Of a stretch of DNA of 64,000 bases, positions 36,184 through 45,105 are shown one piece after another. The stretch spans positions 930,001 to 994,000 of the forward strand of contig BEIE01000001.1 of assembly GCA_002898255.1 (NCBI GenBank), read 5' to 3'. The notes under the pieces were generated by a model. It searched no databases and was not told where the DNA came from. It saw only the letters and a list, made by a program, of their open reading frames with translations. Position numbers and translations under genes: made by a program. This DNA is from a bacterium HR28. Lineage in GTDB: Bacteria > Chloroflexota > Chloroflexia > Thermomicrobiales > Thermomicrobiaceae. Position 1 is the stretch's first letter. Each line of letters starts with the position of its first letter.

Positions 36184-38490
36184 ATGACGACGGCGCTTCC
36201 ACTCGAACTGCAAGCGATTACCCCGGCGCAGACCCGCCTACTGGAAACCCAAATCCTTGCAGCCCTCCAGCAGTTGCCAGATCGCCCCGAGGCGGAGAAG
36301 GAGGCGGCGGCACTGCTCTTGCAGAAGATCGCCCTTGAGGCGGACAGTGGCGATGTTCTGCCCTATCCAGAGCATTTCCGCCGGTACATCGAGCGCGGCA
36401 TTGCTTGCGGAGCACTCGACCCACGGCTGGCCAGCTTCAATCTTGAGCGACTTGCAGGCGCGTTAGATCCGGCTCGTGACCGTTTGCTCGGATACATGGC
36501 TGTGGCCACGCTGGCGGATCGTTACCTCGTGCGAGATCCTGAAACACGGCAGATCCTGGAACGACCGCAGTCCCTCTTCATGCGCGTGGCCATGGGGTTA
36601 GCGCTGGCCGAGCGGCCGGAGGAGCGAACCGCCTGGGCTCTGCGCTGGTATGACCTCTTCAGCAGCCTCCGCTACTTGCCGAGCACACCGACACTCTTCA
36701 ATGCCGGGACGCCGCATCACCAACTCGCCTCGTGCTATCTGGCCGAGGTGGAAGACAGTCTGGAAAGCATCCTCGGTTCGGCCTACGAGTTTGGCATGTT
36801 GGCCAAATATGCCGGGGGCATTGGTGCAGCCGTTACCCGTATCCGGGCAGTCGGTGCTCCGGTGCGCGGCATCAACGGGACAAGCGGCGGGCTCATTCCC
36901 TTCCTCCATCTCTACGATGCGCTGATTGCCTCGATCAGTCAGGGTGGGCGGCGGCGAGGCACGATGTGTGTCTATCTTGAGCCGTGGCACCTTGAAATGG
37001 AGGCGTTCCTTGATCTTCGGCGGAATGCTGGTGATCCGTACCGGCGCACGCATCAGCTCAATACGGCGCTTTGGATCCCCGACGAATTCCTACGTCGTGT
37101 CGAGGCTGATGAGCCATGGTACCTGTTTGACCCGGCGGTAGCTCCCGAACTTCCGGATCTCTTCGGAACGGCGTTTGCGATCCGGTATCGCGAGCTCTGT
37201 CGACAGGCTGAGGGTGGGCTCCTACCGCGGCGTGCGTGGCGCGTGCTGCCCGCTCGCGAGCTTTGGCTGCAGATCCTGGCAAGCCTCATGGAGACCGGTC
37301 ATCCCTGGATCACCTTTAAGGATGCGGGAAACCTTCGTTCGCAGTTGCGTGGAGTGGGCGTCATCCACTCAAGCAATCTCTGCACCGAGATCTTTCTGCC
37401 GACGAGTCGAGAGGAAGTCGCAGTCTGCAATCTCGGCAGTGTCAATCTGGCGCGGCATTGCGGGCCGAACGGCGAGCTGGATTGGGAACAGCTCGCTGAG
37501 ACGGTACGGCTGGCGATGCGCGCGCTCGACAACGTGATTGACATCAATCTCTACCCCTCTGAGCGGGCCGAACGTGCAAACCTGCGCAACCGTCCTGTCG
37601 GCTTGGGCCTGATGGGTTTCGCCGAGCTCCTGGCTCGGCGTGGGGTTTCTTACGCTGCTCCAGAGGCTGCCGAGATCGCCGACCAGATTGCCGAGTTCCT
37701 GAGTTACCACGCGATTGCCACCAGCTGTGATCTGGCGGCGGAGCGAGGAAGTTTCCCGACGTTCGCGGCATCACGCTGGGCAGAAGGGGTGCTTCCTATC
37801 GATACGCTCGAGGAGCTCGAGGCAGAACGTGGAATGCCCATCGAAATCGAGCGCTCGCGTCGACTCGATTGGGAGATGCTCCGGGAGCGCGTGCGGCGTG
37901 GCATGCGCAACGGTGCAGTTATGGCGGTCGCTCCCACAGCAACGATTGCGTTGATTGCCGGGACTACGCCGAGCCTCGATCCCTACTATGCCAACGTCTT
38001 TAGTCGGCAAACATTGTCTGGAAAGTTTCTCGAGGTCAACCCCGTGTTAGTGGAGGAGCTGCGGCGGCGAGGGCTATGGGAGCAATTACTGCCTGACCTC
38101 GTTGCTGCGCGGGGTGATTTGCGAGCTGTGCCTGGCTGCCCGGTTGATCTTGCCGAGCGCTTTCCGACGGCATACCAGATCCCGCCCGCAGCCTACATTG
38201 AGGTCGCGGCTCGAGTCCAAAAGTGGGTGGACATGGGGGTGAGCCGGAACCTCTACCACGCGGCTGACCGGCCGGGCCAGCTCAGTGCGGCTTATCTCTT
38301 GGCCTGGCGCAAAGGGCTGAAGAGTACCTACTACTGTTTCGTTCGTCCGCGAATGGAGGTGGAACAGGCGACCGTCGCGATCAATAAGACACGACGACGC
38401 CCACAGTGGGTGCAGCTGGCTGAGCAGGAGGTGCTGGCGCGAGAAGCAGCGGCCTGCAGTCTGAACGGTGAGTGCGAGAGTTGCCAGTGA
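36184..38490 (+). CDS. nrdA: Ribonucleoside-diphosphate reductase, alpha (catalytic) subunit
   Basis: 768 residues. Reduces ribonucleotides to deoxyribonucleotides. Active-site Cys pair and radical Cys are visible: Cys in HHQLASCYLAEVED, the NxCxE motif SSNLCTEIF and Cys in EVAVCNLGSVNL. The radical-transfer tyrosine pair STYYCF lies near residue 718, and the C-terminal swinging Cys pair is in the last 12 residues (CSLNGECESC). The N terminus is not an obvious ATP-cone, so allosteric activity control may be absent. Located under the B12 riboswitch, 24 bp before nrdB. Confidence 0.94.
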   Translation: MTTALPLELQAITPAQTRLLETQILAALQQLPDRPEAEKEAAALLLQKIALEADSGDVLPYPEHFRRYIERGIACGALDPRLASFNLERLAGALDPARDRLLGYMAVATLADRYLVRDPETRQILERPQSLFMRVAMGLALAERPEERTAWALRWYDLFSSLRYLPSTPTLFNAGTPHHQLASCYLAEVEDSLESILGSAYEFGMLAKYAGGIGAAVTRIRAVGAPVRGINGTSGGLIPFLHLYDALIASISQGGRRRGTMCVYLEPWHLEMEAFLDLRRNAGDPYRRTHQLNTALWIPDEFLRRVEADEPWYLFDPAVAPELPDLFGTAFAIRYRELCRQAEGGLLPRRAWRVLPARELWLQILASLMETGHPWITFKDAGNLRSQLRGVGVIHSSNLCTEIFLPTSREEVAVCNLGSVNLARHCGPNGELDWEQLAETVRLAMRALDNVIDINLYPSERAERANLRNRPVGLGLMGFAELLARRGVSYAAPEAAEIADQIAEFLSYHAIATSCDLAAERGSFPTFAASRWAEGVLPIDTLEELEAERGMPIEIERSRRLDWEMLRERVRRGMRNGAVMAVAPTATIALIAGTTPSLDPYYANVFSRQTLSGKFLEVNPVLVEELRRRGLWEQLLPDLVAARGDLRAVPGCPVDLAERFPTAYQIPPAAYIEVAARVQKWVDMGVSRNLYHAADRPGQLSAAYLLAWRKGLKSTYYCFVRPRMEVEQATVAINKTRRRPQWVQLAEQEVLAREAAACSLNGECESCQ

Positions 38491-38514
38491 CAAGAGTGGA
38501 GGGGAGTAGGACAT

Positions 38515-39501
38515 ATGGCGCGGAAGCTTCTCGGTGGTGACCCCTTGGCGCCGGTAGAACTCTTTCCCTTGAGTCATCCCTGGGCCTATGCGCACGTGCA
38601 GCAGGCCAAGCACAACACCTGGTTTCCCGAGGAAGTGCCGCTGCACGACGATGTCCGTGACTGGCATGAACGCTTGACCGATGAAGAGCGTCGCGCGGTC
38701 GAGATGTTCCTCGGTTTCTTCAACCCGATGGAATCACTGGTGACGACCAACCTGCTTCTCAGTCTCTATCAGGTTGTGACGGCGCCGGAAGCCCGGTTGT
38801 ATCTCGCGCGCCAGGCCTGGGAAGAGGCGAACCATGTCATGGCGTTCGAGTACGTGATCAAGACGTTGCCGCTCGATCGTCAGCGCGTTTTTGGCCTCCA
38901 TGTCGAGCATCCGGCAGTGGCGGCCAAAGAGGCCTTCCAGCGTCGCCTCACTGAGGCGTGGCTTGCTGCACCGGATATCACCAGTGTCGAGGGATTACAG
39001 CGACTGGTGCGGAATCTGGTGGGATACTTCGTGGTCTTGGAGGGCATCTTTTTCTACTCCGGGTTCGCGCTTGCTCTTGCGTTTCGGCAACGGAACCTGT
39101 TGCGCGGGCTGTGCAGCATCGTAGACTGGGTGCTCAAAGACGAGTCACTGCACCTCTCGTTCGGTATCCACCTCGTGACGACGATTTTGGAGGAGCATCC
39201 GGAGATCATGACGCCGGAGTTCGGACAAGAGCTCCGACAGTTGATCTTGGAGGCAGTGGAACTTGAGGAGGCGTATAACCGTGCTGTCCTGCCTCAACCA
39301 TTGATCGGGATCGACAGCGAGTCGCTCAACGGCTATGTCCGCTACATCGCTGACCGTCGGCTCGAGGAGCTCGGACTGCCTCCTGCCTTCGGGAATCCGA
39401 ATCCGCTCCGTTGGATGGCGACGCAGGTCGATGTGCCGGAAATCGTCAACTTCTTCGAGGCCCGGAACGTGCATTACGAAGTCGGTCGTGAGCGACGATA
39501 A
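38515..39501 (+). CDS. nrdB: Ribonucleotide reductase small subunit, class Ic-like (Phe at the radical site)
   Basis: 328 residues of the ferritin-like R2 family. Metal ligands are Glu73, Glu104, His107, Glu176, Glu210 and His213. Four residues after His107, where class Ia/Ib R2 has the radical Tyr (E-x-x-H-x3-Y), the residue is Phe111; and ligand 1 is Glu73 rather than Asp. Both traits characterise class Ic subunits, which use a Mn/Fe cofactor instead of a tyrosyl radical. Pairs with NrdA; the conserved tail is RNVHYEVGRERR. GGAGGGGAG precedes ATG 38515. Confidence 0.92.
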   Translation: MARKLLGGDPLAPVELFPLSHPWAYAHVQQAKHNTWFPEEVPLHDDVRDWHERLTDEERRAVEMFLGFFNPMESLVTTNLLLSLYQVVTAPEARLYLARQAWEEANHVMAFEYVIKTLPLDRQRVFGLHVEHPAVAAKEAFQRRLTEAWLAAPDITSVEGLQRLVRNLVGYFVVLEGIFFYSGFALALAFRQRNLLRGLCSIVDWVLKDESLHLSFGIHLVTTILEEHPEIMTPEFGQELRQLILEAVELEEAYNRAVLPQPLIGIDSESLNGYVRYIADRRLEELGLPPAFGNPNPLRWMATQVDVPEIVNFFEARNVHYEVGRERR

Positions 39502-39758
39502 GCGAAACCGAGTAGATAAGGCGACAGCAAGGCGCTGGCCTCAAGACGAACCAGGCGAGGCGATGCGCTGGAGTCGCTGTCCGGTAGCGATGCCTTTTCA
39601 AGGAAGCTCCAGTGGCAGGGTGGTTGGCAGTGTCTCCAACGAAACCCGGCGGCTGGTTCGCATACCAGCGACAAGGGTAGGGAGCAACGAGCGCGGGGGC
39701 GGGTGTTGCGCCGGGTACTGAGTACCGTGGCACTGGTAGAAGGGACGAGACAGAGAAA
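39502..39758. other. Intergenic stretch between nrdB and the ABC cluster
   Basis: About 260 bp, convergent genes, no gene supported; ends in the terminator at 39759. Confidence 0.4.
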
Positions 39759-39784
39759 GGGGGAGCGGCTTGTGCCGCTCCCCC
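39759..39784. terminator. Strong terminator hairpin, convergent
   Basis: Perfect 11-bp arms GGGGGAGCGGC (39759-39769) and complement (39774-39784), loop TTGT. On the minus strand it is followed by TTTCTCTGTCTCG, ending the transcript of the binding-protein gene at 39805. Confidence 0.8.
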
Positions 39785-39804
39785 GCTGGGTACCCGGAGA
39801 CAAA

Positions 39805-41151
39805 TCAGCTCTTCCACTTCGGCTTGGGGACGAGTGGCTCTGCACCAGCACGGTCGCGTGGCATGATCGCGACGTACTCCAGCTTACCATCCGGCTGACG
39901 CTGCCACTGGCCGATGAGCCAGTTGCCAAGGAAGGCGTTACCGGTGAGCTTGACTGGCCCCATGATCGTATCGAAGGTACCGTTCAGAATTTCGTCGCCG
40001 ATTGCCTTGCGGTCCACTTTGCCAACACGCTCGAGGGCCTGTTGGATAACTTGGCCAACAGTGTAATACACGTGGCCACCCCAGCGGTCTGCTTCCGTCC
40101 CGTGCATCGCCTTGTACCGATTGTAGAAGTCGACGATTTGCTTATTGCGGACATCGATACCGCCGAGTCCCATGACGCCCTCGGCGTCTTCACCATAAGT
40201 GCCCAGGAAGAAGAAGTAATTGGGACCGTTCGCTGCGAAGAAGACAGGCGGGTTATACCCGAGAACCTTCATTGGTGGCACGTAGAGCATGGAGTCGTTC
40301 GGGTAGGAGATCGCCACTACTGCATCGGGGTTCAAGCGCATGATTTCGGTGATGATCGACTGCATGTCACTAATTTCCATGGGATAGCCCTGGTCGTAGA
40401 CGATCTCGAAGCCGGCAGCCTGCAGGGCCGGCCGGAGTGGCTTGACGAAGTCAAGTGCGAACTCGGCGTCGACGTAGGGCATGGCGACACGCTTGCCGAT
40501 CTTCCCTTGCCCATTGAGGTACTTGAGTAGTTCAACAATTCCCTGCTCGGCGTACTGCTCCGGTCGTCCGAGGAAGCTCACAAAGTATGGGAAGCGCTTC
40601 GCATCCTCTTCGGTGACCCACGTCGCGACGGCAGGTTGCGGGTAGCCGTTCTGATGGAAAATCGGTGCGACAGCGTGGTTGATACCGGTGGAATACGGTG
40701 GGATAAGGAGATCGACCTTTTCCTGAGTGATGAGGCGCTGGACTTGGCGGATACACTCTTCGGGATTGCTCTGGTCGTCGGCCCAAATGATTTCGACCAT
40801 GTACCGGCCATCGCTCAGCTGGATACCACCAGCGTCGTTCACGTCCTTCTGCCAGAGCTTGTAGCAATTGACGATTGTCTCCTGTGCACCAGCAGCGAAC
40901 ACGCCACTGAGCGATACTGCGCAGCCGATACGTAGTGTCTTGGTGGGTTGGGTTGCCACAACCGTCGGTGTTGCACCCGCCGCAGTGCCTGGAGTCGGCG
41001 TCGCGCTGGGCTGCTGTCCGGCAGGAGCAGTGGTTGGTGTGGGCTGCGGTGCTTGTGTCGGGGTAGCCTGACCACCGGCGCAAGCTGCCAGGAGAGCTGA
41101 AGCACTGAGTGCAGCTGCAGTGACAATGAATCGTCGTCGTGAGATGCGCAT
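39805..41151 (-). CDS. ABC transporter substrate-binding lipoprotein (LivK/aromatic-acid type)
   Basis: 448 residues. Tat-like SRRRFIV and a lipobox LLAACAGG, then a long Pro/Thr/Ala linker and a Leu/Ile/Val-type binding domain starting LRIGCAVSLSGVFAAGAQE. The first M is at 41151 with GAGGAGAG upstream. It follows its own promoter and IclR-type operator in the 307 bp after the LivF gene, so it can be induced separately from the permease genes. It is a paralogue of the protein at 45106 (about the same length, same linker style). Ligand probably an aromatic acid, from context only. Confidence 0.88.
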   Translation of the reverse strand: MRISRRRFIVTAAALSASALLAACAGGQATPTQAPQPTPTTAPAGQQPSATPTPGTAAGATPTVVATQPTKTLRIGCAVSLSGVFAAGAQETIVNCYKLWQKDVNDAGGIQLSDGRYMVEIIWADDQSNPEECIRQVQRLITQEKVDLLIPPYSTGINHAVAPIFHQNGYPQPAVATWVTEEDAKRFPYFVSFLGRPEQYAEQGIVELLKYLNGQGKIGKRVAMPYVDAEFALDFVKPLRPALQAAGFEIVYDQGYPMEISDMQSIITEIMRLNPDAVVAISYPNDSMLYVPPMKVLGYNPPVFFAANGPNYFFFLGTYGEDAEGVMGLGGIDVRNKQIVDFYNRYKAMHGTEADRWGGHVYYTVGQVIQQALERVGKVDRKAIGDEILNGTFDTIMGPVKLTGNAFLGNWLIGQWQRQPDGKLEYVAIMPRDRAGAEPLVPKPKWKS

Positions 41152-41327
41152 GTTTCTCTCCTCCCCGATCATCTAGAGTTGATCACTGACCTCTCGCTCA
41201 ATGTTTCCAGCTTTTGGGTAGCCTCTTCCCGTTCGTAGCCTCCTCTCGTCCTTGATAGGCCCGACCTACGAACGACTCTTTTGACGACACTATCGCATTG
41301 TGCTCTGTTCAGCGCTACGCTTCGGAT

Positions 41328-41356
41328 AGTTTATGGGAAAACCATGAGCTTCGCAA
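41328..41356 (-). promoter_or_regulatory. Promoter of the substrate-binding gene at 41151
   Basis: On the minus strand: TTGCGA (41356-41351), 17-bp spacer, TAAACT (41333-41328). The IclR-type operator lies exactly 7 bp upstream of the -35. Confidence 0.65.
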
Positions 41357-41363
41357 GCTGGCG

Positions 41364-41380
41364 GTTCTGCTATCCTGAAC
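41364..41380. promoter_or_regulatory. IclR-type operator O1
   Basis: GTTCTGCTATCCTGAAC, matching GTTC-N9-GAAC. Seven bases (41357-41363) separate it from the -35 of the substrate-binding promoter. Confidence 0.7.
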
Positions 41381-41458
41381 GACCGCCCGAGCAGCACTGC
41401 GCAGGAGGGGGTGGCCGTCCCCGTTCTTGAGCCTCGAGGGTGCGACCAGGTGCAGCAA

Positions 41459-42178
41459 TTACTGGCTACCGAGGTAGGCTGCTCGCACGGCGGGGTCGTC
41501 CTGGAGCTCGGCGGCACTTGACGCATGCACCAACTCGCCGTTGCTGAGCACTGCGCCGCGTTGGGCGACGGCGAGACTGAGGTGGGCATTTTGCTCGACG
41601 AGTAACACGCCAATACCTTGAGCCGCGATCTGCGGCAGGACACGGAGCAGTTGTTTGGCTAAGACGGGCGCCAGTCCAAGCGTCGGTTCGTCCAAGAGGA
41701 GAAAGCGTGGCGCCGAAAGCAGTGCCCGAGCCACGGCCACCATCCGTTGCTCGCCGCCGCTCATCGTACCGACCCGTTGATTCCAGCGTTCCTTAAGGCG
41801 AGGGAAGAGACTCAGGGCGAATTCCAAGAGTTCCTTCTCTTTCGCGCGTGCTCGGCGTGGAAACGCTCCGAGCAGTAAGTTCTCGCGCACAGTAAGGTCT
41901 GTGAAGGTCCCACCCCGCTCCGGTACCAGGATGAGTCCTTGCTCGACGATCTGATGCGTCAAGTTACGGCGCACGAGACTTGTTAGGTCAAGGCCGTCGA
42001 GCAACACATGCCCACTAGCTGGGCGAACCATCCCCATGGTTGCCCGGAGGAGGGTCGATTTCCCGGCGCCGTTCGCTCCGAGCACGACTACGATTTCGCC
42101 CGGTTCCACCTGCAGCGACACGTTGCGGATTGCAGCATGCAGGCCGTAGTACACGGTCAACTCTCGGATCTCAAGCAT
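41459..42178 (-). CDS. livF: Branched-chain-type ABC transporter ATPase (LivF-like)
   Basis: 239 residues. Walker A GANGAGKSTLLRA (residues 39-51), Q-loop, signature MSGGEQRMVAVARAL, Walker B RFLLLDEPTLGLAP, switch His in LVEQN. Start at 42178 (MLEIRELTVYYG) overlaps the fused LivMG stop by 8 bp. It energises import together with the fused LivG domain. The following binding-protein gene has its own promoter. Confidence 0.92.
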   Translation of the reverse strand: MLEIRELTVYYGLHAAIRNVSLQVEPGEIVVVLGANGAGKSTLLRATMGMVRPASGHVLLDGLDLTSLVRRNLTHQIVEQGLILVPERGGTFTDLTVRENLLLGAFPRRARAKEKELLEFALSLFPRLKERWNQRVGTMSGGEQRMVAVARALLSAPRFLLLDEPTLGLAPVLAKQLLRVLPQIAAQGIGVLLVEQNAHLSLAVAQRGAVLSNGELVHASSAAELQDDPAVRAAYLGSQ

Positions 42179-43940
42179 TGTCAGCCTCTCCGAGATAGAC
42201 ACGAACGACTTCCGGATTGGCAAGCACCTCTTCCGGCGTACCCTCGGCGATCTTCTGACCAAAGCTCATGACGATACAGCGGTCGCAGAGACGACGCACC
42301 GCTTGCATCAGATGTTCGATCAGCACGATGGTTGTTCCCCGTCCGCGCAACGACTCGATGAGTTCCATGCCGATCAGCATCTCTGATGGATTGAGGCCGG
42401 CGAGCCACTCATCGAGCAGCAGCAGTTTCGGGCGTAGCGCAAGAGCGCGGGCGAGCTCCAGCCGCTTCTGGTCGATGAAGTTCAGCTGCCCGGCGGGGAC
42501 GTGCATGAACTGGCCCATACCGAGTTCCTCCAGCAACTCGCTCGCGTACTCTCGAGCTTCCGCAAGCGAGCGGACGTGGCCTCCAAACAAGGCGGCTGGG
42601 ACCACGTGATCAAGGCATGTCAGCGCTGGGTAGATCCGCACGAGCTGGAAGGTGCGAGCGATGCCGGCTCGTGCGATCTCTTCCGGGGCCTTGTGCGCGA
42701 GTGACCGCCCAAGGAAGAGAATTTGTCCGCGGTCCGGCTCGTAGACGCCGGAGATGAGGTTGAGAACGGTTGTCTTGCCCGAACCATTTGGTCCGATGAT
42801 GCCGAAGACTTCACCTTCACGAATCGTGAAAGAGAGATCGTCTACCGCAACGATACCGCCGAATGCTTTTCGCACTCCGTTCACTTCAAGCAAGACTGCT
42901 CCGTTCAGTGTCGATGCCCGCGGTGTTCCAGTTATCCCGTCGACTCCTGGACTTGCTGTCCGCGTTGGCGTCGAGGGGACCAGGGGTGCGCTGAGGGATG
43001 CCGGAGCAGCTGTCGGGGCGGGTGCTGCGCCGCGCAGACGTTGGAGCTTGGGAAGAAGACCGAGAATGCCATCGGGGATGACAAAGACGATCACCATGAA
43101 GAGGAGACCAAGGATCAGCGTGTAGGTGGTCGGGAAGCGCGCATTCAACTGGTCAAAGAGAATGACGAGAGGGATGGCCCCGACCAGCGGACCCCAGAAG
43201 CGTTGCATACCACCGAGGAGCGCAATCACGGCGGGCATGAAGGAGAGCGTCGGATTGAACGCGATGTTAGGATCCAGGTAGGTCCAGCGGGGTGCCACAA
43301 TTGCGCCGGTGACCGCCATGATCGCAGACGTCAAAGCGAGTACAACCACCTTCACGGCAGTCGTGCGAACCCCGCTATGCCGTGCTGCGAGTTCGTCCTC
43401 CCCAATCATGAGGAGCGCCAGCCCATAGCGTGATCGGGCTAGCAGCCACCCGCCGAGGAGTGTCAGGGCGAGCAAGGCCGTGAGGCTCCAGTAAATCTGC
43501 CGTGCAGTGATATCCGTGATGATGTAAACTCCGACGGATCCAGTGACGTTCCGTTGATACCAGGTCATCAGCTGGCGGATCAGCTCGGCCAGCCCGAAGG
43601 TGAAGATGGTGAAGTACATTCCCTGAATCCGCAGCGTTGTAAGGCCGACAAAGGTCGCGAGCACCGCACCGATCAGCGCCGCGATTGGATAGAGTGCAAG
43701 CATCGGAACGCGCTCGTAGAAGAGTCCGACGGTGTAGGCGCCGACCCCGAAAAACGCGGCCGTCGCAAGGCTGATGTACTTCGTCGGCCCGGCGAAGAGT
43801 CCCCACGCCGTCGCCAAGACGGCGTTGAGCAGAATCGAGATACCGAGCGCGATGTAGAAGTCGTTGCCCGTGAATGGTACCAGGGCTGCGAGAACGAGCA
43901 TGACCGGGAGTACTGCGATGCGTGTGATGGAACCCATCAC
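42171..43940 (-). CDS. Fused ABC permease-ATPase (LivM-LivG)
   Basis: 589 residues. Residues 1 to about 300 are LivM-type permease (8-10 helices, with the EELAARHSGVRTTAVKV EAA-type loop near residue 180), then a Pro/Ala/Thr linker (about 305-340), then a LivG-type ATPase with Walker A GPNGSGKTTVLNLI, a signature AGQLNFIDQKRLELARALA in place of the standard LSGGQ, and Walker B LLLLDEWLAGL. LivM and LivG are normally separate. The GTG/ATG start overlaps the LivH stop by 4 bp. Confidence 0.9.
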   Translation of the reverse strand: MMGSITRIAVLPVMLVLAALVPFTGNDFYIALGISILLNAVLATAWGLFAGPTKYISLATAAFFGVGAYTVGLFYERVPMLALYPIAALIGAVLATFVGLTTLRIQGMYFTIFTFGLAELIRQLMTWYQRNVTGSVGVYIITDITARQIYWSLTALLALTLLGGWLLARSRYGLALLMIGEDELAARHSGVRTTAVKVVVLALTSAIMAVTGAIVAPRWTYLDPNIAFNPTLSFMPAVIALLGGMQRFWGPLVGAIPLVILFDQLNARFPTTYTLILGLLFMVIVFVIPDGILGLLPKLQRLRGAAPAPTAAPASLSAPLVPSTPTRTASPGVDGITGTPRASTLNGAVLLEVNGVRKAFGGIVAVDDLSFTIREGEVFGIIGPNGSGKTTVLNLISGVYEPDRGQILFLGRSLAHKAPEEIARAGIARTFQLVRIYPALTCLDHVVPAALFGGHVRSLAEAREYASELLEELGMGQFMHVPAGQLNFIDQKRLELARALALRPKLLLLDEWLAGLNPSEMLIGMELIESLRGRGTTIVLIEHLMQAVRRLCDRCIVMSFGQKIAEGTPEEVLANPEVVRVYLGEADNA

Positions 43941-44815
43941 CGGAGTGCCCTTCCAAAAATCCCTGTACGCATCGTGAGCACCGCAAGGACGAACAAGCCA
44001 TAGACTGCTGCCAACGTGAGGCCCGGACTAATGAACCGGGCCACAAATGATTCAGTGACGCCGAGGATGAGACCTGCGACGAGCGCCCCTACAGCATTTC
44101 CAACGCCACCCATGATCACCACGACGAGTGCCTTCAGCGTGAAGGTGACACCCATCGGAACGTTGAAGGTCTGGAACATGCTGATGAGAACGCCGCTTGC
44201 TGCGCAGATGATGCCGCCAAACGCAAAGGTCAAACCAGCCCACCGGCGAACATCGATCCCGGCTAATGGAGCTCCGTCGGGATCGACGGCAATCGCACGG
44301 ATCGCCGTACCGATCCGCGTGCGAACGAGCAGAAGATAAGCGAAACCGCCGAAGGCCAGTGCGAGGACCAAAGCCAACAGGCGGTTGGCCGGAACCACGC
44401 TCCCGAGGAGCTGTACCGGAACCAGCAAGTACGAGTAGCTGAACAGCTTGCCGCCGAAGATCGCGAGCATCGCTCCAGAGACGACAAACGACAGGCCGAA
44501 CGCCAGAAGGATGCTCGAGGCTTCCATCGCTCGCCAGGAGCCGCGACGCCGCTCAAGCTGGACGAAGACGAGATGGTAGACGAGCAAATGGATGAGGAAG
44601 CTCGCAGGCAGGAGAAGCAGGAGAGAGACAAGCGGACTGAGTTGAAAGCGTTGGTACAGCAGCGTCGCAAACACTGCTGCGGCGATCAGAAAATCTCCGT
44701 AGGCCAGGTTGAGAATCCTGGCGACGCCATATTGGAGGGTCAGTCCGAGCGCCAATAAGGCGTAGATCCCCCCGTAGACAAGCCCTGTCACGAGCGCATC
44801 GAGTATCGACGTCAT
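43937..44815 (-). CDS. livH: Branched-chain-type ABC permease (LivH-like)
   Basis: 292 residues, 8 or more membrane helices. LivH features: LDALVTGLVYGGIYALLALGLTLQYGVARILNLAYGDFL, and the EAA-like loop RAIAVDPDGAPLAGIDVRRWAGLTF. Partner of the fused LivM domain, which it overlaps by 4 bp. ATG with GGAGGGG upstream. It follows the substrate-binding gene at 45106 after a strong hairpin. Confidence 0.92.
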   Translation of the reverse strand: MTSILDALVTGLVYGGIYALLALGLTLQYGVARILNLAYGDFLIAAAVFATLLYQRFQLSPLVSLLLLLPASFLIHLLVYHLVFVQLERRRGSWRAMEASSILLAFGLSFVVSGAMLAIFGGKLFSYSYLLVPVQLLGSVVPANRLLALVLALAFGGFAYLLLVRTRIGTAIRAIAVDPDGAPLAGIDVRRWAGLTFAFGGIICAASGVLISMFQTFNVPMGVTFTLKALVVVIMGGVGNAVGALVAGLILGVTESFVARFISPGLTLAAVYGLFVLAVLTMRTGIFGRALR

Positions 44816-45013
44816 CTCCCCTCCGTCGTTTCCGGCCGCTCGACTGATCTCTCTGTTCCGACTCGGTGTGTCGGCAACGGAACTTTAGCGATCAAGCAGA
44901 TTGTAATGGGCGAACGCCATCGTTTCAAGATCTCCTGGTGTCCAGCCGCTGCGTCGTCCGCTTCGTCGCTGGGTCCGGCTGGAGCAGGTTTGCGCATGCG
45001 AAAGGTGGGCGTT

Positions 45014-45048
45014 GAGCTGTCTCCTGGCAGCGCACCAGGAGACAGCTC
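45014..45048. terminator. Intercistronic hairpin between binding protein and livH (system A)
   Basis: 14-bp perfect arms (GAGCTGTCTCCTGG, 45014-45027; complement 45035-45048), loop CAGCGCA. Located just past the stop of the binding-protein gene. With no T tract on the minus strand it would act as a partial terminator or an RNA stabiliser. Confidence 0.65.
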
Positions 45049-45105
45049 GACGAGTGCCCGGCCCAGTGCCGCACCAGCCGGGGTGTGCGCAGCGCGAATG
45101 CGCCG

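Noticed and set aside
38515-39501. R2-like ligand-binding oxidase instead of an RNR subunit
   Set aside because: It is directly downstream of nrdA under the same riboswitch and keeps R2-type spacing of all six ligands.
44855-44883. GTTCCG ... CGGAAC inverted repeat near livH of system A, considered as a sixth IclR site
   Set aside because: Arms are 21 bp apart instead of 9 and there is no -35 box 7 bp away.
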